Shown here in pieces: positions 1 to 7,172 of a stretch of DNA of 23,741 nucleotides. The position numbers and the translations under genes were made by a program. The notes beneath the pieces were generated by a model. That model worked only from the letters and a program-made list of their open reading frames with translations, was not told where the DNA came from and ran no database searches. Origin of the DNA: DAOTYH01 sp034435015 (GTDB taxonomy: Bacteria > Chloroflexota > Anaerolineae > Aggregatilineales > UBA3940). Every line of letters starts with the position of its first letter. Within the stretch, counting starts at the first letter, position 1. The DNA lies in assembly GCA_034435015.1 (NCBI GenBank), contig DAOTYH010000112.1:1-23741 (forward strand). Direction: 5' to 3'.

Positions 1-71
1 GATTTGACCTGTTGCTTCTGGTTGCTGCATTTTGGACATTGCATGACACTATTCATGACACTATTATTGCA

Positions 72-128
72 CATATCCAGACAGTTAGCCACTCCCGTTT
101 GGCGGGAGTGGCTAACAGGGTGGATATG
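72..128. repeat. Long imperfect hairpin at head of repeat array
   Basis: Arms 72-97 and 103-128 are reverse complements at 23 of 26 positions. The inner 14 pairs (84-97 with 103-116) are perfect around a TTTGG loop, and the outer 8 (72-79 with 121-128) are perfect. The right arm is the head of repeat unit 1. The left arm is therefore an inverted fragment of the same repeat, so a truncated unit seems to lie head-to-head with unit 1. Confidence 0.8.
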
Positions 129-183
129 GAGGGCTAAAATCGCCTGACCCGTTAACACCATGTCCACCTTTTTGAGCACTCCC
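104..183 (+). repeat. Dispersed structured repeat, unit 1
   Basis: This 80-bp unit is bounded by inverted termini GGGAGTG and CACTCCC. Inside, GGTGGATATGG (119-129) can pair with CCATGTCCACC (158-168), with one G-U pair. A small inner hairpin has stem GGGC/GCCT and loop TAAAATC. The HpaI-like GTTAAC is shared with unit 3. A 9-bp TTTGG-containing linker (184-192) joins it to unit 2, giving an 89-bp period. Confidence 0.85.
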
Positions 184-198
184 TGTTTGGCAGGGAGT
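178..198. repeat. Linker hairpin between repeat units
   Basis: ACTCCCTG (178-185) and CAGGGAGT (191-198) form a perfect 8-bp inverted repeat around the loop TTTGG. The same loop occurs in the hairpin at 84-116, so the junction between units is itself a conserved structure. Confidence 0.75.
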
Positions 199-274
199 AT
201 CTAATAGAGTGGATATGGAGGGCTAAAATCGCCCGACCCGTTATAACACTATGTCCACCCTTTTGGCCACTCCC
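193..274 (+). repeat. Dispersed structured repeat, unit 2
   Basis: This 82-bp unit has the same architecture as unit 1: GGGAGT/ACTCCC ends, an internal GTGGATAT/ATGTCCAC stem, and a perfect GGGC/GCCC inner stem around TAAAATC. From 211 to 274 it differs from the distant unit 3 (23547-23627) by only one substitution and a 2-base TA insertion, so the copies are recent or under selection. Confidence 0.88.
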
Positions 275-285
275 ACACATTGCGC
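267..285. repeat. Repeat right-flank motif, copy A
   Basis: The right end of unit 2 and the next 11 bases (CCACTCCC then ACACATTGCGC) recur at 5633-5651 with one mismatch in 19. The second site lacks the rest of the unit, so a shared flank or a deletion remnant is suggested. Confidence 0.6.
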
Positions 286-311
286 AGGTCGTCAGAAGGC
301 TAAAAAGGTGG

Positions 312-317
312 TATAAT
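312..317 (+). promoter_or_regulatory. -10 element for tRNA-Arg
   Basis: A consensus TATAAT lies 16 bases before the mature tRNA 5' end. No good -35 hexamer is found at normal spacing; TTGCGC at 280-285 is too far away. The perfect -10 in front of a stable RNA gene makes this a likely promoter. Confidence 0.65.
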
Positions 318-333
318 GTCGGCGTAGGGGAAA

Positions 334-405
334 GCCCCCATAGCTCAGAGGATAGAGTGCGGCCCTCCGGAGGCTGAGGCGCAGGTTCGAGTCCTGCTGG
401 GGGCA
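334..405 (+). tRNA. tRNA-Arg (anticodon CCG)
   Basis: A full cloverleaf can be drawn by eye. The acceptor stem is GCCCCCA with TGGGGGC (7 pairs) and discriminator A. The D arm is GCTC/GAGT with the GGATA loop. The anticodon stem CGGCC/GGCTG encloses loop CTCCGGA, which puts CCG at positions 34-36 and reads the Arg codon CGG. A 4-base variable loop follows, then T stem GCAGG/CCTGC with loop TTCGAGT. The CCA end is not encoded. It stands alone and no tRNA cluster is seen around it. Confidence 0.95.
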
Positions 406-414
406 TTGACAGCA

Positions 415-445
415 AACAAGGGGATCACAGGCTGATCCCCTTGTT
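415..445. terminator. Bidirectional terminator between tRNA-Arg and rlmB
   Basis: A perfect 13-bp stem (415-427 with 433-445) encloses a 5-base loop, between the convergent ends of the tRNA and rlmB (stop at 450). The plus-strand 3' side is moderately T-rich (ATTCTT). On the minus strand the stem ends in TTGTT and is followed by TTG. Position and symmetry favour a shared terminator. Confidence 0.85.
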
Positions 446-449
446 ATTC

Positions 450-1220
450 TTACCCCTCAAAGCCGCGAGCCTGCCATGCGGCGTAGAGGGCAATACTGCC
501 CGCCACCGCCGCATTGAGGCTCTCGACATGACCGCGCATTGGCAGACCGATGATGAAGTCGCAGGTCTCCCGCACAAGGCGGCGGAGACCCTCTCCTTCG
601 CTCCCAACAACTAAACCCAGTGCGCCTCGCAAGTCAGCTTGATCGTAGCGGACGGCGTCCGCGCCCAGGTCAAGCCCCGCCAGCCAGACTTCCGCCTGCT
701 TGAGCGTTTTCATGGCCTGCACCAGATTGGTAACACGGGCCACCTGTAGATGCTCAACTGCACCAGAAGAAGCGTTGACGACCGCAGGAGTTATCTCAGC
801 AGATCGCCGCTCCTGAAGTACTACCCCATGCACGCCTACTGCTTCAGCCGTGCGTAGCAGTGTCCCGACATTCTGGACATCCTGAATCAAGTCAAGAAGA
901 AGCAGGAAAGGCGGCTCAGAGCGCTCCGCCGCCAAAGCCAGCACATCCTCCAGCGTAGCGTAAGGATAAGGCCCCGCTTCGAGCAGGACTCCCTGATGGT
1001 TAGCGCCGTGTACCTGCTGATCGAGCCAGTCACGGCGGGCCATGCCGACCCGGACGCTGCGTGCCTTCGCCCGCTCCACGATCTCGCGGACGGGCGGGGC
1101 TGTCATGTCCGCCCCTTCGGCAAGCACCAGCCGCTTGAAAACCCGCCGCCCGGCACGAAGGGCCTCGTACACAGGGCGGCGTCCATACAGCAGGTGATGG
1201 CTGATACCTTCAGTCTTCAA
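450..1220 (-). CDS. rlmB: 23S rRNA (guanosine-2'-O)-methyltransferase RlmB (SPOUT/TrmH family)
   Basis: This is a SpoU/TrmH-family 2'-O-methyltransferase of 256 residues. By family knowledge RlmB uses SAM to methylate G2251 (E. coli numbering) in the 23S rRNA P loop. The N-terminal substrate-binding domain (about 8-85) begins with the typical LYGRRPVYEAL. The SPOUT domain (about 105-250) carries motif 1 DVQNVGTLLRTAEA (114-127), motif 2 GSEGEG (206-211) and motif 3 LPMRGHVESLN (226-236). The usual Pro of DPxN in motif 1 is Val here. The start is TTG, chosen because AGAGG lies 6 bases upstream and the next Met (39) would cut into the domain. It is the last gene of the minus-strand operon, 22 bp after cysS. 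Confidence 0.93.
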   Translation of the reverse strand: MKTEGISHHLLYGRRPVYEALRAGRRVFKRLVLAEGADMTAPPVREIVERAKARSVRVGMARRDWLDQQVHGANHQGVLLEAGPYPYATLEDVLALAAERSEPPFLLLLDLIQDVQNVGTLLRTAEAVGVHGVVLQERRSAEITPAVVNASSGAVEHLQVARVTNLVQAMKTLKQAEVWLAGLDLGADAVRYDQADLRGALGLVVGSEGEGLRRLVRETCDFIIGLPMRGHVESLNAAVAGSIALYAAWQARGFEG

Positions 1221-1242
1221 GCTGAACCTCTGCCCCTATGCC

Positions 1243-2715
1243 TTAGGGCTGTATCTTATAGACCGTCCCATCGGGCCTGTCCTCAAGGATGACACCCAGC
1301 CCGGCCAGCCGGTCACGGATATGGTCCGCACGGGCAAAATCCTTGCTGGCGCGGGCCTCAGCGCGAAGGTCAATCAGAAGCCGGATCAAAGCATCCTGAC
1401 GAGCGGCATCTGCCCCGCCGGTAGTCACTTCATCGGGGATAATGCCGAGAACCTGCCCGCCTAGTTCACGGTACAGGGCGTCAATTGCCTCCAGCACGGG
1501 GCGGCCTACCTCCTCGCCGCTGTTGAGCAGGGTGTTGACTTCACGGGTCAAATCTTGAAGGACTGCCAGTGCCACCGGTGCGTTGAAGTCATCATCCATA
1601 GCTTGGATGAAACGCGCTTTTGCCTCATCCAGAACGGGGCGGAAACCAGCGGCGGCATCGTTATCCGGGGCAGAGCGCAGGGAGTGACGTACCAGTTGCA
1701 CTGCGCCCATCAGACGCTCCCAGCCCGCGCCTGCACTCTGCAGCGCCTTACTACTGAAGTCAATCGGGTTGGCGTAATGGCTGGACAGGATGAACATACG
1801 CAGGACTTCCGGGCGCACCGGTTCGATCTTGTCGGAAGGGACTTTACCCAATGCCTCTTTGATGGTGATGAAGTTGCCAAGCGACTTGCTCATCTTGACT
1901 CCGTCTACGGTGAGCGAGCCGGTCAGCAACCAGTAACGGGCAAAGGGCTTGCCGGTCAGCGCCTCAGCCTGCGCAATCTCGCATTCGTTGTGAGGGAAGC
2001 GGTTTTCAAGGCCGCCGCCGTGAATGTCGAACGTCTCACCCAGATATTTGATGGACATAGCCGAGCACTCAATGTGCCAGCCGGGAAAGCCGCGCCCCCA
2101 CGGGCTGTCCCATTGCATCAGATGCTCCGGGGTGGCGTGGCGCCAGAGGGCGAAATCCGCCGGATGACGTTTCCCTTCCGCATCCACACGCCGGCCAGCC
2201 TCTAACTCCTCCATGATCTGGCCGGACAGTTTGCCATACTCAGGGTAGCTGGGGACGGAAAAATAAACGTCACCAGCCGGCGTCACGTAAGCATACCCCT
2301 TCTCAATCAGCCCTTGTATCATAGCGATCTGTTCCGGGATGTGACCGCTGGCGCGGGGGGAGATGTCCGGGCGGACAACACCCAGCGCATCCATATCCTC
2401 AAAGTAGGAGCGGGTGTAGGTTTCGACCACCTCCATCGGCTCTAAGCTGAGGGCACCTGCTTTCTTGAGGATACGATCTTCGCCGGTATCGAGCAGGTGG
2501 CCGACATCCGTGATGTTCTGGACATAACGCACGCGATAGCCCCGATAGCGGAAGTAGCGCACAATCACATCGAAGGAGACATAGGTTTTGGCATGGCCGA
2601 TGTGGGCATGGTCATAGACAGTCGGGCCGCAGACATACATCTTGACCTGACCTTCCACCAGCGGGATGAATTCTTCTTTCTGACGTGTGAGGCGATTGAA
2701 AACTTGCAGAGCCAT
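1243..2715 (-). CDS. cysS: Cysteine--tRNA ligase
   Basis: This class I aminoacyl-tRNA synthetase charges tRNA-Cys in the cytoplasm. The HIGH motif is at 38-41 (within YDHAHIGHAKT) and KMSKS at 274-278. The expected zinc ligands are present: Cys29 in CGPTVYD, Cys217 in WHIECS, and His242 and Glu246 in FPHNECE. At 490 residues it is of normal length, with the helical DALR-type C-terminal region. The ATG at 2715 is preferred over an upstream in-frame start (2751) because GAGGGAG lies 8 bases before it and homologues begin at this point. It follows gltX after 59 bp and precedes rlmB by 22 bp. No T-box-like leader is seen in the gap. Confidence 0.96.
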   Translation of the reverse strand: MALQVFNRLTRQKEEFIPLVEGQVKMYVCGPTVYDHAHIGHAKTYVSFDVIVRYFRYRGYRVRYVQNITDVGHLLDTGEDRILKKAGALSLEPMEVVETYTRSYFEDMDALGVVRPDISPRASGHIPEQIAMIQGLIEKGYAYVTPAGDVYFSVPSYPEYGKLSGQIMEELEAGRRVDAEGKRHPADFALWRHATPEHLMQWDSPWGRGFPGWHIECSAMSIKYLGETFDIHGGGLENRFPHNECEIAQAEALTGKPFARYWLLTGSLTVDGVKMSKSLGNFITIKEALGKVPSDKIEPVRPEVLRMFILSSHYANPIDFSSKALQSAGAGWERLMGAVQLVRHSLRSAPDNDAAAGFRPVLDEAKARFIQAMDDDFNAPVALAVLQDLTREVNTLLNSGEEVGRPVLEAIDALYRELGGQVLGIIPDEVTTGGADAARQDALIRLLIDLRAEARASKDFARADHIRDRLAGLGVILEDRPDGTVYKIQP

Positions 2716-2774
2716 GCGTCTTACTCCCTCGCTTAGTCTCCAAACTGCCAAATAATATCCATGCTATGACAAGA

Positions 2775-4220
2775 TTATAGCAAAGACAGAGCCTGTCTGA
2801 CGCGCCGGCGGGCTTCCTCTTTGCCGAGCAAAGCCAGCACATCCGCCAGATGCGGCCCGGCCACCGAGCCGGTCAGGGCGGCACGCAGAGGGAACATCAC
2901 AGCCCGCCCTCCCCAGCCGTGCGACTGCTTGAACCGCCCCCGCAGGTCACGCAGAAGGGCATCAGAGGCGGCGGTATCCAGAGGCGTCGCGGCGGAGTCA
3001 AGCGCCTCAAGGAAGGCGCTCAAGACGGGGCGGCTCTGCTCGCCTGCCAGCACCTCAAGCGCCTCCGGCGTTGGGCTTTCAGCCTCAAAGGCGAAGCGGA
3101 CCGCGGGGATCACATCCAGCAAGGTGGTCATCTCATCACGAGCCAGCCCTATCAGGCGGGTGAGCCACTCATCGTCCCGGCTGGCCGCCTGAGGATAAGC
3201 AGTCCGGAGCAGGGGAAGCGTGCGGGCGGCGAGGTCTTCGAGGCTGAGCCGGGCGAGATGTTGTCGGTTGAACCAGCGCAGACGATCCTCGTCAAAGGCG
3301 GCGGGGCTTTTGGACAGGCGGTCAAGGCTGAACCTTTCAACCAATTCAGCAGGCGTGAACACCTCTTCCGTTGAGCCGGGGTTCCAACCCAGCAAGGCCA
3401 GATAGTTGAGCACCGCTTCGGGCAAAAAGCCTCCGTTACGGTAGGTGCTGACCTCAAAGGACGGCTCGCGTTTTTTGATCTTCCGGCCCTCACGGTCAGT
3501 GACCAGCCCCAGATGCACCACAGCAGGGGAAGCATAGCCTAACGCCTCAAAGATCAGCAGATGGAGAGGGGTAGAAGGTATCCACTCTTCGCCGCGCAGG
3601 ATGTGGGTAATGCCCATATCGTGGTCGTCTACCACCATAGCAAGGTGATAGGTCGGGAAGCCGTCTGACTTAAGCAGGATGATGTCACCTGCCAGACGGC
3701 GGTACTCAAAGGAGATGTCCCCGCGCACCAGATCATGGAAAGTCAAACTGCCATGCAGGGGTGTCTTGAGGCGGACCACATAAGGCTCATCGGTCGGGCC
3801 GATGTTCAAGTCCCGGCAATGGTTATCATAGACCTGCGGCCTGCCCTGAGCCTTGAGACGGGCCTGTACGGCCTCCACCCGCTCCGGCGGGCAGGTGCAA
3901 CGATATGCCCGACCGCTCTCGATCAGGCGCTCGGCGGCCTGCCGATATAAGGCAAGCCGCTCAGACTGACGGTAGGGGGCATGCGGCCCGCCGACCTCAG
4001 GGCCTTCATCCCAGTCCAAGCCCACCCAGCGGAGGGCCTCAAGCATCTGAGCCTCAGCATGCGGGTCGTAGCGGACACGATCCGTATCATCAATGCGCAC
4101 AATAAAGCGCCCGCCGGTAGCGCGCGCCAGTAACCAGTCGAACAGGGCGGTACGCAGATTGCCCAGATGCGGCGGGCCGGTCGGGCTGGGAGCAAAACGG
4201 ACAACAGCAGGTTCGGACAT
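2775..4220 (-). CDS. gltX: Glutamate--tRNA ligase with atypical KMSKS loop
   Basis: This class I glutamyl-tRNA synthetase of 481 residues starts with the family signature FAPSPTGPPHLGNLRTALF (HIGH equivalent HLGN, 18-21). It has the Glu-binding segment VRIDDTD, the zinc-knuckle pattern CTC (108-110) followed by YDNHC (131-135), and a C-terminal anticodon-binding helical domain. The second ATP-binding motif, KLSKR in most GluRS, reads KIKKR here (247-251), with Lys in place of the conserved Ser. Whether it is discriminating or also charges tRNA-Gln cannot be told, since no gatCAB is in view. It starts 8 bp after the PIN/TRAM gene, with only a weak AGG site, so translation is probably coupled. 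Confidence 0.94.
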   Translation of the reverse strand: MSEPAVVRFAPSPTGPPHLGNLRTALFDWLLARATGGRFIVRIDDTDRVRYDPHAEAQMLEALRWVGLDWDEGPEVGGPHAPYRQSERLALYRQAAERLIESGRAYRCTCPPERVEAVQARLKAQGRPQVYDNHCRDLNIGPTDEPYVVRLKTPLHGSLTFHDLVRGDISFEYRRLAGDIILLKSDGFPTYHLAMVVDDHDMGITHILRGEEWIPSTPLHLLIFEALGYASPAVVHLGLVTDREGRKIKKREPSFEVSTYRNGGFLPEAVLNYLALLGWNPGSTEEVFTPAELVERFSLDRLSKSPAAFDEDRLRWFNRQHLARLSLEDLAARTLPLLRTAYPQAASRDDEWLTRLIGLARDEMTTLLDVIPAVRFAFEAESPTPEALEVLAGEQSRPVLSAFLEALDSAATPLDTAASDALLRDLRGRFKQSHGWGGRAVMFPLRAALTGSVAGPHLADVLALLGKEEARRRVRQALSLL

Positions 4221-4228
4221 AAGGCCTA

Positions 4229-5290
4229 TTATTTGCTATCGTTGGGCCGGGCAAAGATCATCCGTCCGGCGGAGGTTTGCAATACTTTGGTGACAATCAC
4301 CGGGATAGTCTGGTTCATATAGCGGCGGCCCCCCTCTACCACGATCATTGTTCCATCGTCGAGGTAGCCGACGCCCTGCCCCAGTTCTTTCCCTTCCTGT
4401 ATGATCTGAACTTCCATCTCCTCACCGGGCAGGTAGATGGTCTTCACCGCGTTTGCCAGATCGTTGATGTTGAGCACCAGCACATTCTGAAGCTCGGCCA
4501 CGCGGTTCAAGTTGAAATCGTTGGTCACAATGGCACATCGGAGCTGTTTTGCCAGTAGAATTAATTTCTCATCAACCGACTCTACCCCTTCGACATCCAT
4601 ATCCGTGATCTTGACCGGCACCAGCGACTCTTTCTGCAGGCGGTTGAGCATCTCAATCCCCCGCCGGCCCCGATTGCGGCGCAAGACATCCGCCGAGTCG
4701 GCAATATGCTGAAGCTCATTCAAAACAAAACGGGGGACAATCATCGGCCCCATGATGAAACCGGTTTGGCTGATGTCAGCGATGCGCCCGTCAATGATCA
4801 CGCTGGTATCCAGAAGCACCTGACGGCTGACGGCCAGCCCGCCATCCTCTTGAACGCCGATCTGGGCGCCGGGCAATTGGGCACGGAACAGGTCAAAGAC
4901 ATCCCGGCGGCGCGAGGCAAAGACAGCCATTCCAAAGTAGCCGAAGATGACAGTGGCCAACACAGGCAGAATGAAGCTGTAAGGTCTTGGGAGCAGAGAG
5001 AGAGGGAGTGAGACTAAAGCGGCAATGATCAGCCCGATAATCAAGCCGACAACACCCGCTATCAGTTGCTGGGCAGGCAGGTTACTCAGATAGTCACGCA
5101 ACATCCGAATAGGCCGAATGGTCAGATGGGGGGTCAGGATCAACCCAAACAGTGCCCCTACCAATGCGATCACGAAAGCCCACAGCTCTGGCGGATCGCC
5201 AGCCAGTTCAGCCATCTGGACGCCCAATCGCAGCCCCCCAAAGGCCAGTAAGATCATCCCAATCAGGCGCAAAATAAATTCAAAACTCAT
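4229..5290 (-). CDS. Membrane PIN/TRAM-domain protein (YacL family)
   Basis: A 353-residue protein with four predicted N-terminal membrane helices (about 7-26, 36-53, 75-97, 106-125), then a cytoplasmic PIN domain and a C-terminal TRAM domain (about 290-348). PIN acidic residues are visible: Asp161 in LLDTSVIIDGRI, Glu192 in LNELQ, Asp240 in SVDEKL and Asp258 in VTNDFN. PIN domains are Mg-dependent RNases and TRAM binds RNA, so a membrane-anchored nuclease is likely, though the family's substrate is not established. The ATG at 5290 is chosen over one 18 codons upstream because it matches the usual YacL N-terminus; the ribosome site is weak. It is first in the operon with gltX, cysS and rlmB, an order also known around Bacillus yacL. 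Confidence 0.9.
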   Translation of the reverse strand: MSFEFILRLIGMILLAFGGLRLGVQMAELAGDPPELWAFVIALVGALFGLILTPHLTIRPIRMLRDYLSNLPAQQLIAGVVGLIIGLIIAALVSLPLSLLPRPYSFILPVLATVIFGYFGMAVFASRRRDVFDLFRAQLPGAQIGVQEDGGLAVSRQVLLDTSVIIDGRIADISQTGFIMGPMIVPRFVLNELQHIADSADVLRRNRGRRGIEMLNRLQKESLVPVKITDMDVEGVESVDEKLILLAKQLRCAIVTNDFNLNRVAELQNVLVLNINDLANAVKTIYLPGEEMEVQIIQEGKELGQGVGYLDDGTMIVVEGGRRYMNQTIPVIVTKVLQTSAGRMIFARPNDSK

Positions 5291-5632
5291 GGAGACCCCA
5301 AAAAAATCCGTAATAAAAAGAATAATAAAGCTGGAGACCTGCAACTTGTTTCTTCCGGCACTCTATAGCATGCCGGAGCGGGCAGGTAATCTTACCCGTC
5401 GGTGCTTCATCCAGAACGACTGACTTTGCAGGAGAGCAGGAGGGGGTAGGTCTTTGAACAATAAAAAATGAGAGCACCTGACCAGTGATAAGTTTGACCT
5501 AAACCCTCGTGCGCTGATTCTAACACAAAGCCAGTGGAGGGGCAATGAAGCATGGTTTTGGGGCATGGATAAGATAACGGGTACATGTGACCTTAGCATA
5601 GGCAGCGATCGTACTCGTACCCAGTCATTTAC

Positions 5633-5651
5633 CCACTCCCAAACATTGCGC
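5633..5651. repeat. Repeat right-flank motif, copy B
   Basis: CCACTCCC followed by AAACATTGCGC matches 267-285 with one mismatch over 19 bases. No body of the ~80-bp repeat precedes it. The motif ends 4 bp before the rpoD -35 hexamer. Confidence 0.6.
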
Positions 5652-5655
5652 CCTC

Positions 5656-5685
5656 TTGAAAGTGATCAGCGATCTGTGCTAAAAT
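5656..5685 (+). promoter_or_regulatory. rpoD promoter
   Basis: TTGAAA (5656-5661) and TAAAAT (5680-5685) are separated by 18 bp. The -10 is extended (TGC directly before it). The likely start is about 40 bp before the rpoD ATG. It matches a standard group 1 sigma promoter. Confidence 0.7.
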
Positions 5686-5733
5686 AGCAAAGCTTGCCAA
5701 CTGAACGTTTTAGGATGTGTTGAAAGATTCCTT

Positions 5734-6972
5734 ATGGGGATGACTGATAGGGTGCAAACTGTGATTCACACCTACGACGATTCACGTAGCGATGTGATAC
5801 AAGAATTGATCGCACGCGCTGATGTCCGGGGCTTCGTGACCTACGAAGACTTGGTCGAGGTGATGTCCGAAGAGTTCGATGAGGTTGCCCTTGAGGCCAT
5901 ACTTGAAGAACTCAGCGAGCTAGGCATTGAAGTCCGTCAGCAAGACGAGGAAGATGAGGAAGCAGAAACCCTCATTGACCTGAGGCTGTCAGAGGCTGAT
6001 GAAGAGGGTGACGTTGACCTCGAGGATGAGGTTGAGGAAGTCGTTGCCGACATCAATGCCGTCTCAGCCGATGACCCGGTTGGGTTGTATTTCCGTCAGA
6101 TGGCTCAGGAGCCGCTCCTGACTGCCGAAGAGGAAATCGAGCTGGCCAAGCGCATTGAGCAGGGCAAAAAAGCGCGAAAGATGCTGGAACGCTCCAGTGG
6201 GCTGAGTGTAGCCGAACGCGCCGAGATCATTGCCCAGATCGAACAGGGGCAGGCCGCACGCGAGCATCTAGGCCGTGCCAACACACGCCTCGTAGTCAGT
6301 ATTGCCAAGCGGTACATGGGGCAGGGCCTGCCCTTCCCTGACCTGATTCAGGAAGGGAATGTCGGGCTGATGCGGGCCGTAGATAAGTACGATTACACGC
6401 GCGGCAACCGCTTCAGCACGTATGCCACCTGGTGGATCAGGCAGGCGATCACCCGTGCTCTAGCTCAGAAGACACGCACGATCCGCATACCCTTGCACAT
6501 GACCGAGCGCATCCGGCAGATGTACCGCACTGCCCAGATTCTGGAGCAGGAACTAGGGCGGCGGCCTACGCCGGAAGAGATCGCCGAGGAGATGAACCTG
6601 CCGGCTGAGAGCGTGCGGGGTATGATGGATGCCAGCCAGCATGCCATCGCGCTGGAGCGGCCTGTCGGTGATGACGGCGACAGTGAATTTGGGGACTTCA
6701 TCGAAGATCAGGACACACCCGAACCAGCAGAGGCGGCGGCACATCATTTGCTACAGGAAACAATAGAAGAGGTACTCTCTGAGCTGACACCGCGTCAGGC
6801 TCATATTCTGCGGTTGCGCTTCGGGCTGGGCGGCGGCGAACAGCACACGCTGGAAGAGATCGCCAACAAGTTTGGCCTGTCGCGTGAGCGTATTCGCCAG
6901 CTTGAAAAAGAGGCTCTACGGCGTCTGCGCCATCCGCGTCTGGCACACAATCTGCGCGACTACCTCTCGTAG
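5734..6972 (+). CDS. rpoD: RNA polymerase primary sigma factor (RpoD/SigA)
   Basis: A 412-residue group 1 sigma-70 factor. Region 1.1 appears as a winged-helix-like segment (about 18-65), followed by a very acidic linker (about 66-105). Region 1.2 begins with DPVGLYFRQM. Region 2 contains FPDLIQEGNVGLMRAVDKYD and FSTYATWWIRQAI, the core-binding, -10 recognition and melting segments. Region 4 has LTPRQAHILRLRFGL and the helix-turn-helix EEIANKFGLSRERIRQLE for -35 contact. A second ATG lies two codons downstream; neither has a strong ribosome site. It is transcribed alone, divergently from the PIN/TRAM operon, and closed by a strong hairpin. The full region set and acidic linker argue for the housekeeping sigma. 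Confidence 0.95.
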   Translation: MGMTDRVQTVIHTYDDSRSDVIQELIARADVRGFVTYEDLVEVMSEEFDEVALEAILEELSELGIEVRQQDEEDEEAETLIDLRLSEADEEGDVDLEDEVEEVVADINAVSADDPVGLYFRQMAQEPLLTAEEEIELAKRIEQGKKARKMLERSSGLSVAERAEIIAQIEQGQAAREHLGRANTRLVVSIAKRYMGQGLPFPDLIQEGNVGLMRAVDKYDYTRGNRFSTYATWWIRQAITRALAQKTRTIRIPLHMTERIRQMYRTAQILEQELGRRPTPEEIAEEMNLPAESVRGMMDASQHAIALERPVGDDGDSEFGDFIEDQDTPEPAEAAAHHLLQETIEEVLSELTPRQAHILRLRFGLGGGEQHTLEEIANKFGLSRERIRQLEKEALRRLRHPRLAHNLRDYLS

Positions 6973-6979
6973 CTTTTGC

Positions 6980-7020
6980 ATCAAAGAGGCATGGCTTGAT
7001 TCAGGTCATGCCTCTTTGAT
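6980..7020 (+). terminator. Hairpin downstream of rpoD
   Basis: A perfect 14-bp stem (6980-6993 with 7007-7020) with a 13-base loop begins 7 bp after the rpoD stop. The stem itself ends in a T-rich run (CTCTTTGAT), but there is no long U tract after it. Its position makes it the likely rpoD terminator or 3' stabiliser. Confidence 0.75.
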
Positions 7021-7052
7021 TCCTAGCTGTGACTTTCGCGCCCTGAAGGTTA

Positions 7053-7068
7053 CTGGTCATGTGGCCAG
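7053..7068. other. Small hairpin in rpoD-receiver intergenic space
   Basis: CTGGTC and GGCCAG pair (one G-U) around ATGT. It lies between the rpoD hairpin and the receiver gene. No function can be assigned; it may be chance. Confidence 0.3.
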
Positions 7069-7172
7069 GGTAAAGACTCCCCAGAAGCCGGACGTAATAT
7101 CTGATGTGCCGGCCTATCCTTAAAATAAAAATATAGCTGAGTGTGTGGCAAAAGACATAAGAGTGATATTTA

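Larger units (their letters stand above)
1..333. other. Gene-free left end with repeat array
   Basis: No credible coding region is seen before the tRNA. The stretch holds a 12-bp perfect tandem duplication (42-53 and 54-65), a large imperfect inverted repeat (72-97 with 103-128), two tandem copies of an ~80-bp structured repeat, and the tRNA promoter region. Short open frames here overlap the repeats and have no ribosome site or protein-like composition. Confidence 0.7.
5291..5733. other. Divergent intergenic region between PIN/TRAM gene and rpoD
   Basis: About 440 bp with no credible gene. It holds a perfect 7-bp hairpin (5354-5360 with 5371-5377). On the minus strand the loop of this hairpin contains TGCTATAGA, an extended -10 candidate for the housekeeping operon, but the -35 is poor. 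Further right lie the repeat-flank motif (5633-5651) and the rpoD promoter. The remainder is A/T-richer than the genes and shows no other structure I can support. Confidence 0.6.

Noticed and set aside
42..65. 12-bp tandem duplication as a functional iteron
   Set aside because: Only two copies are present, with no origin-like AT-rich region or replication gene nearby; probably simple slippage.
84..274. CRISPR array at the left end
   Set aside because: The near-identical units are about 80 bp, follow each other with a short palindromic linker and leave no unique spacers; no cas gene is present.
2716..2774. T-box or other leader controlling cysS
   Set aside because: The gap is only 59 bp and shows no specifier-loop, T-box sequence or antiterminator.
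2850..3374. Plus-strand frame of 174 codons inside gltX
   Set aside because: It overlaps an intact synthetase entirely, without ribosome site or protein-like sequence.
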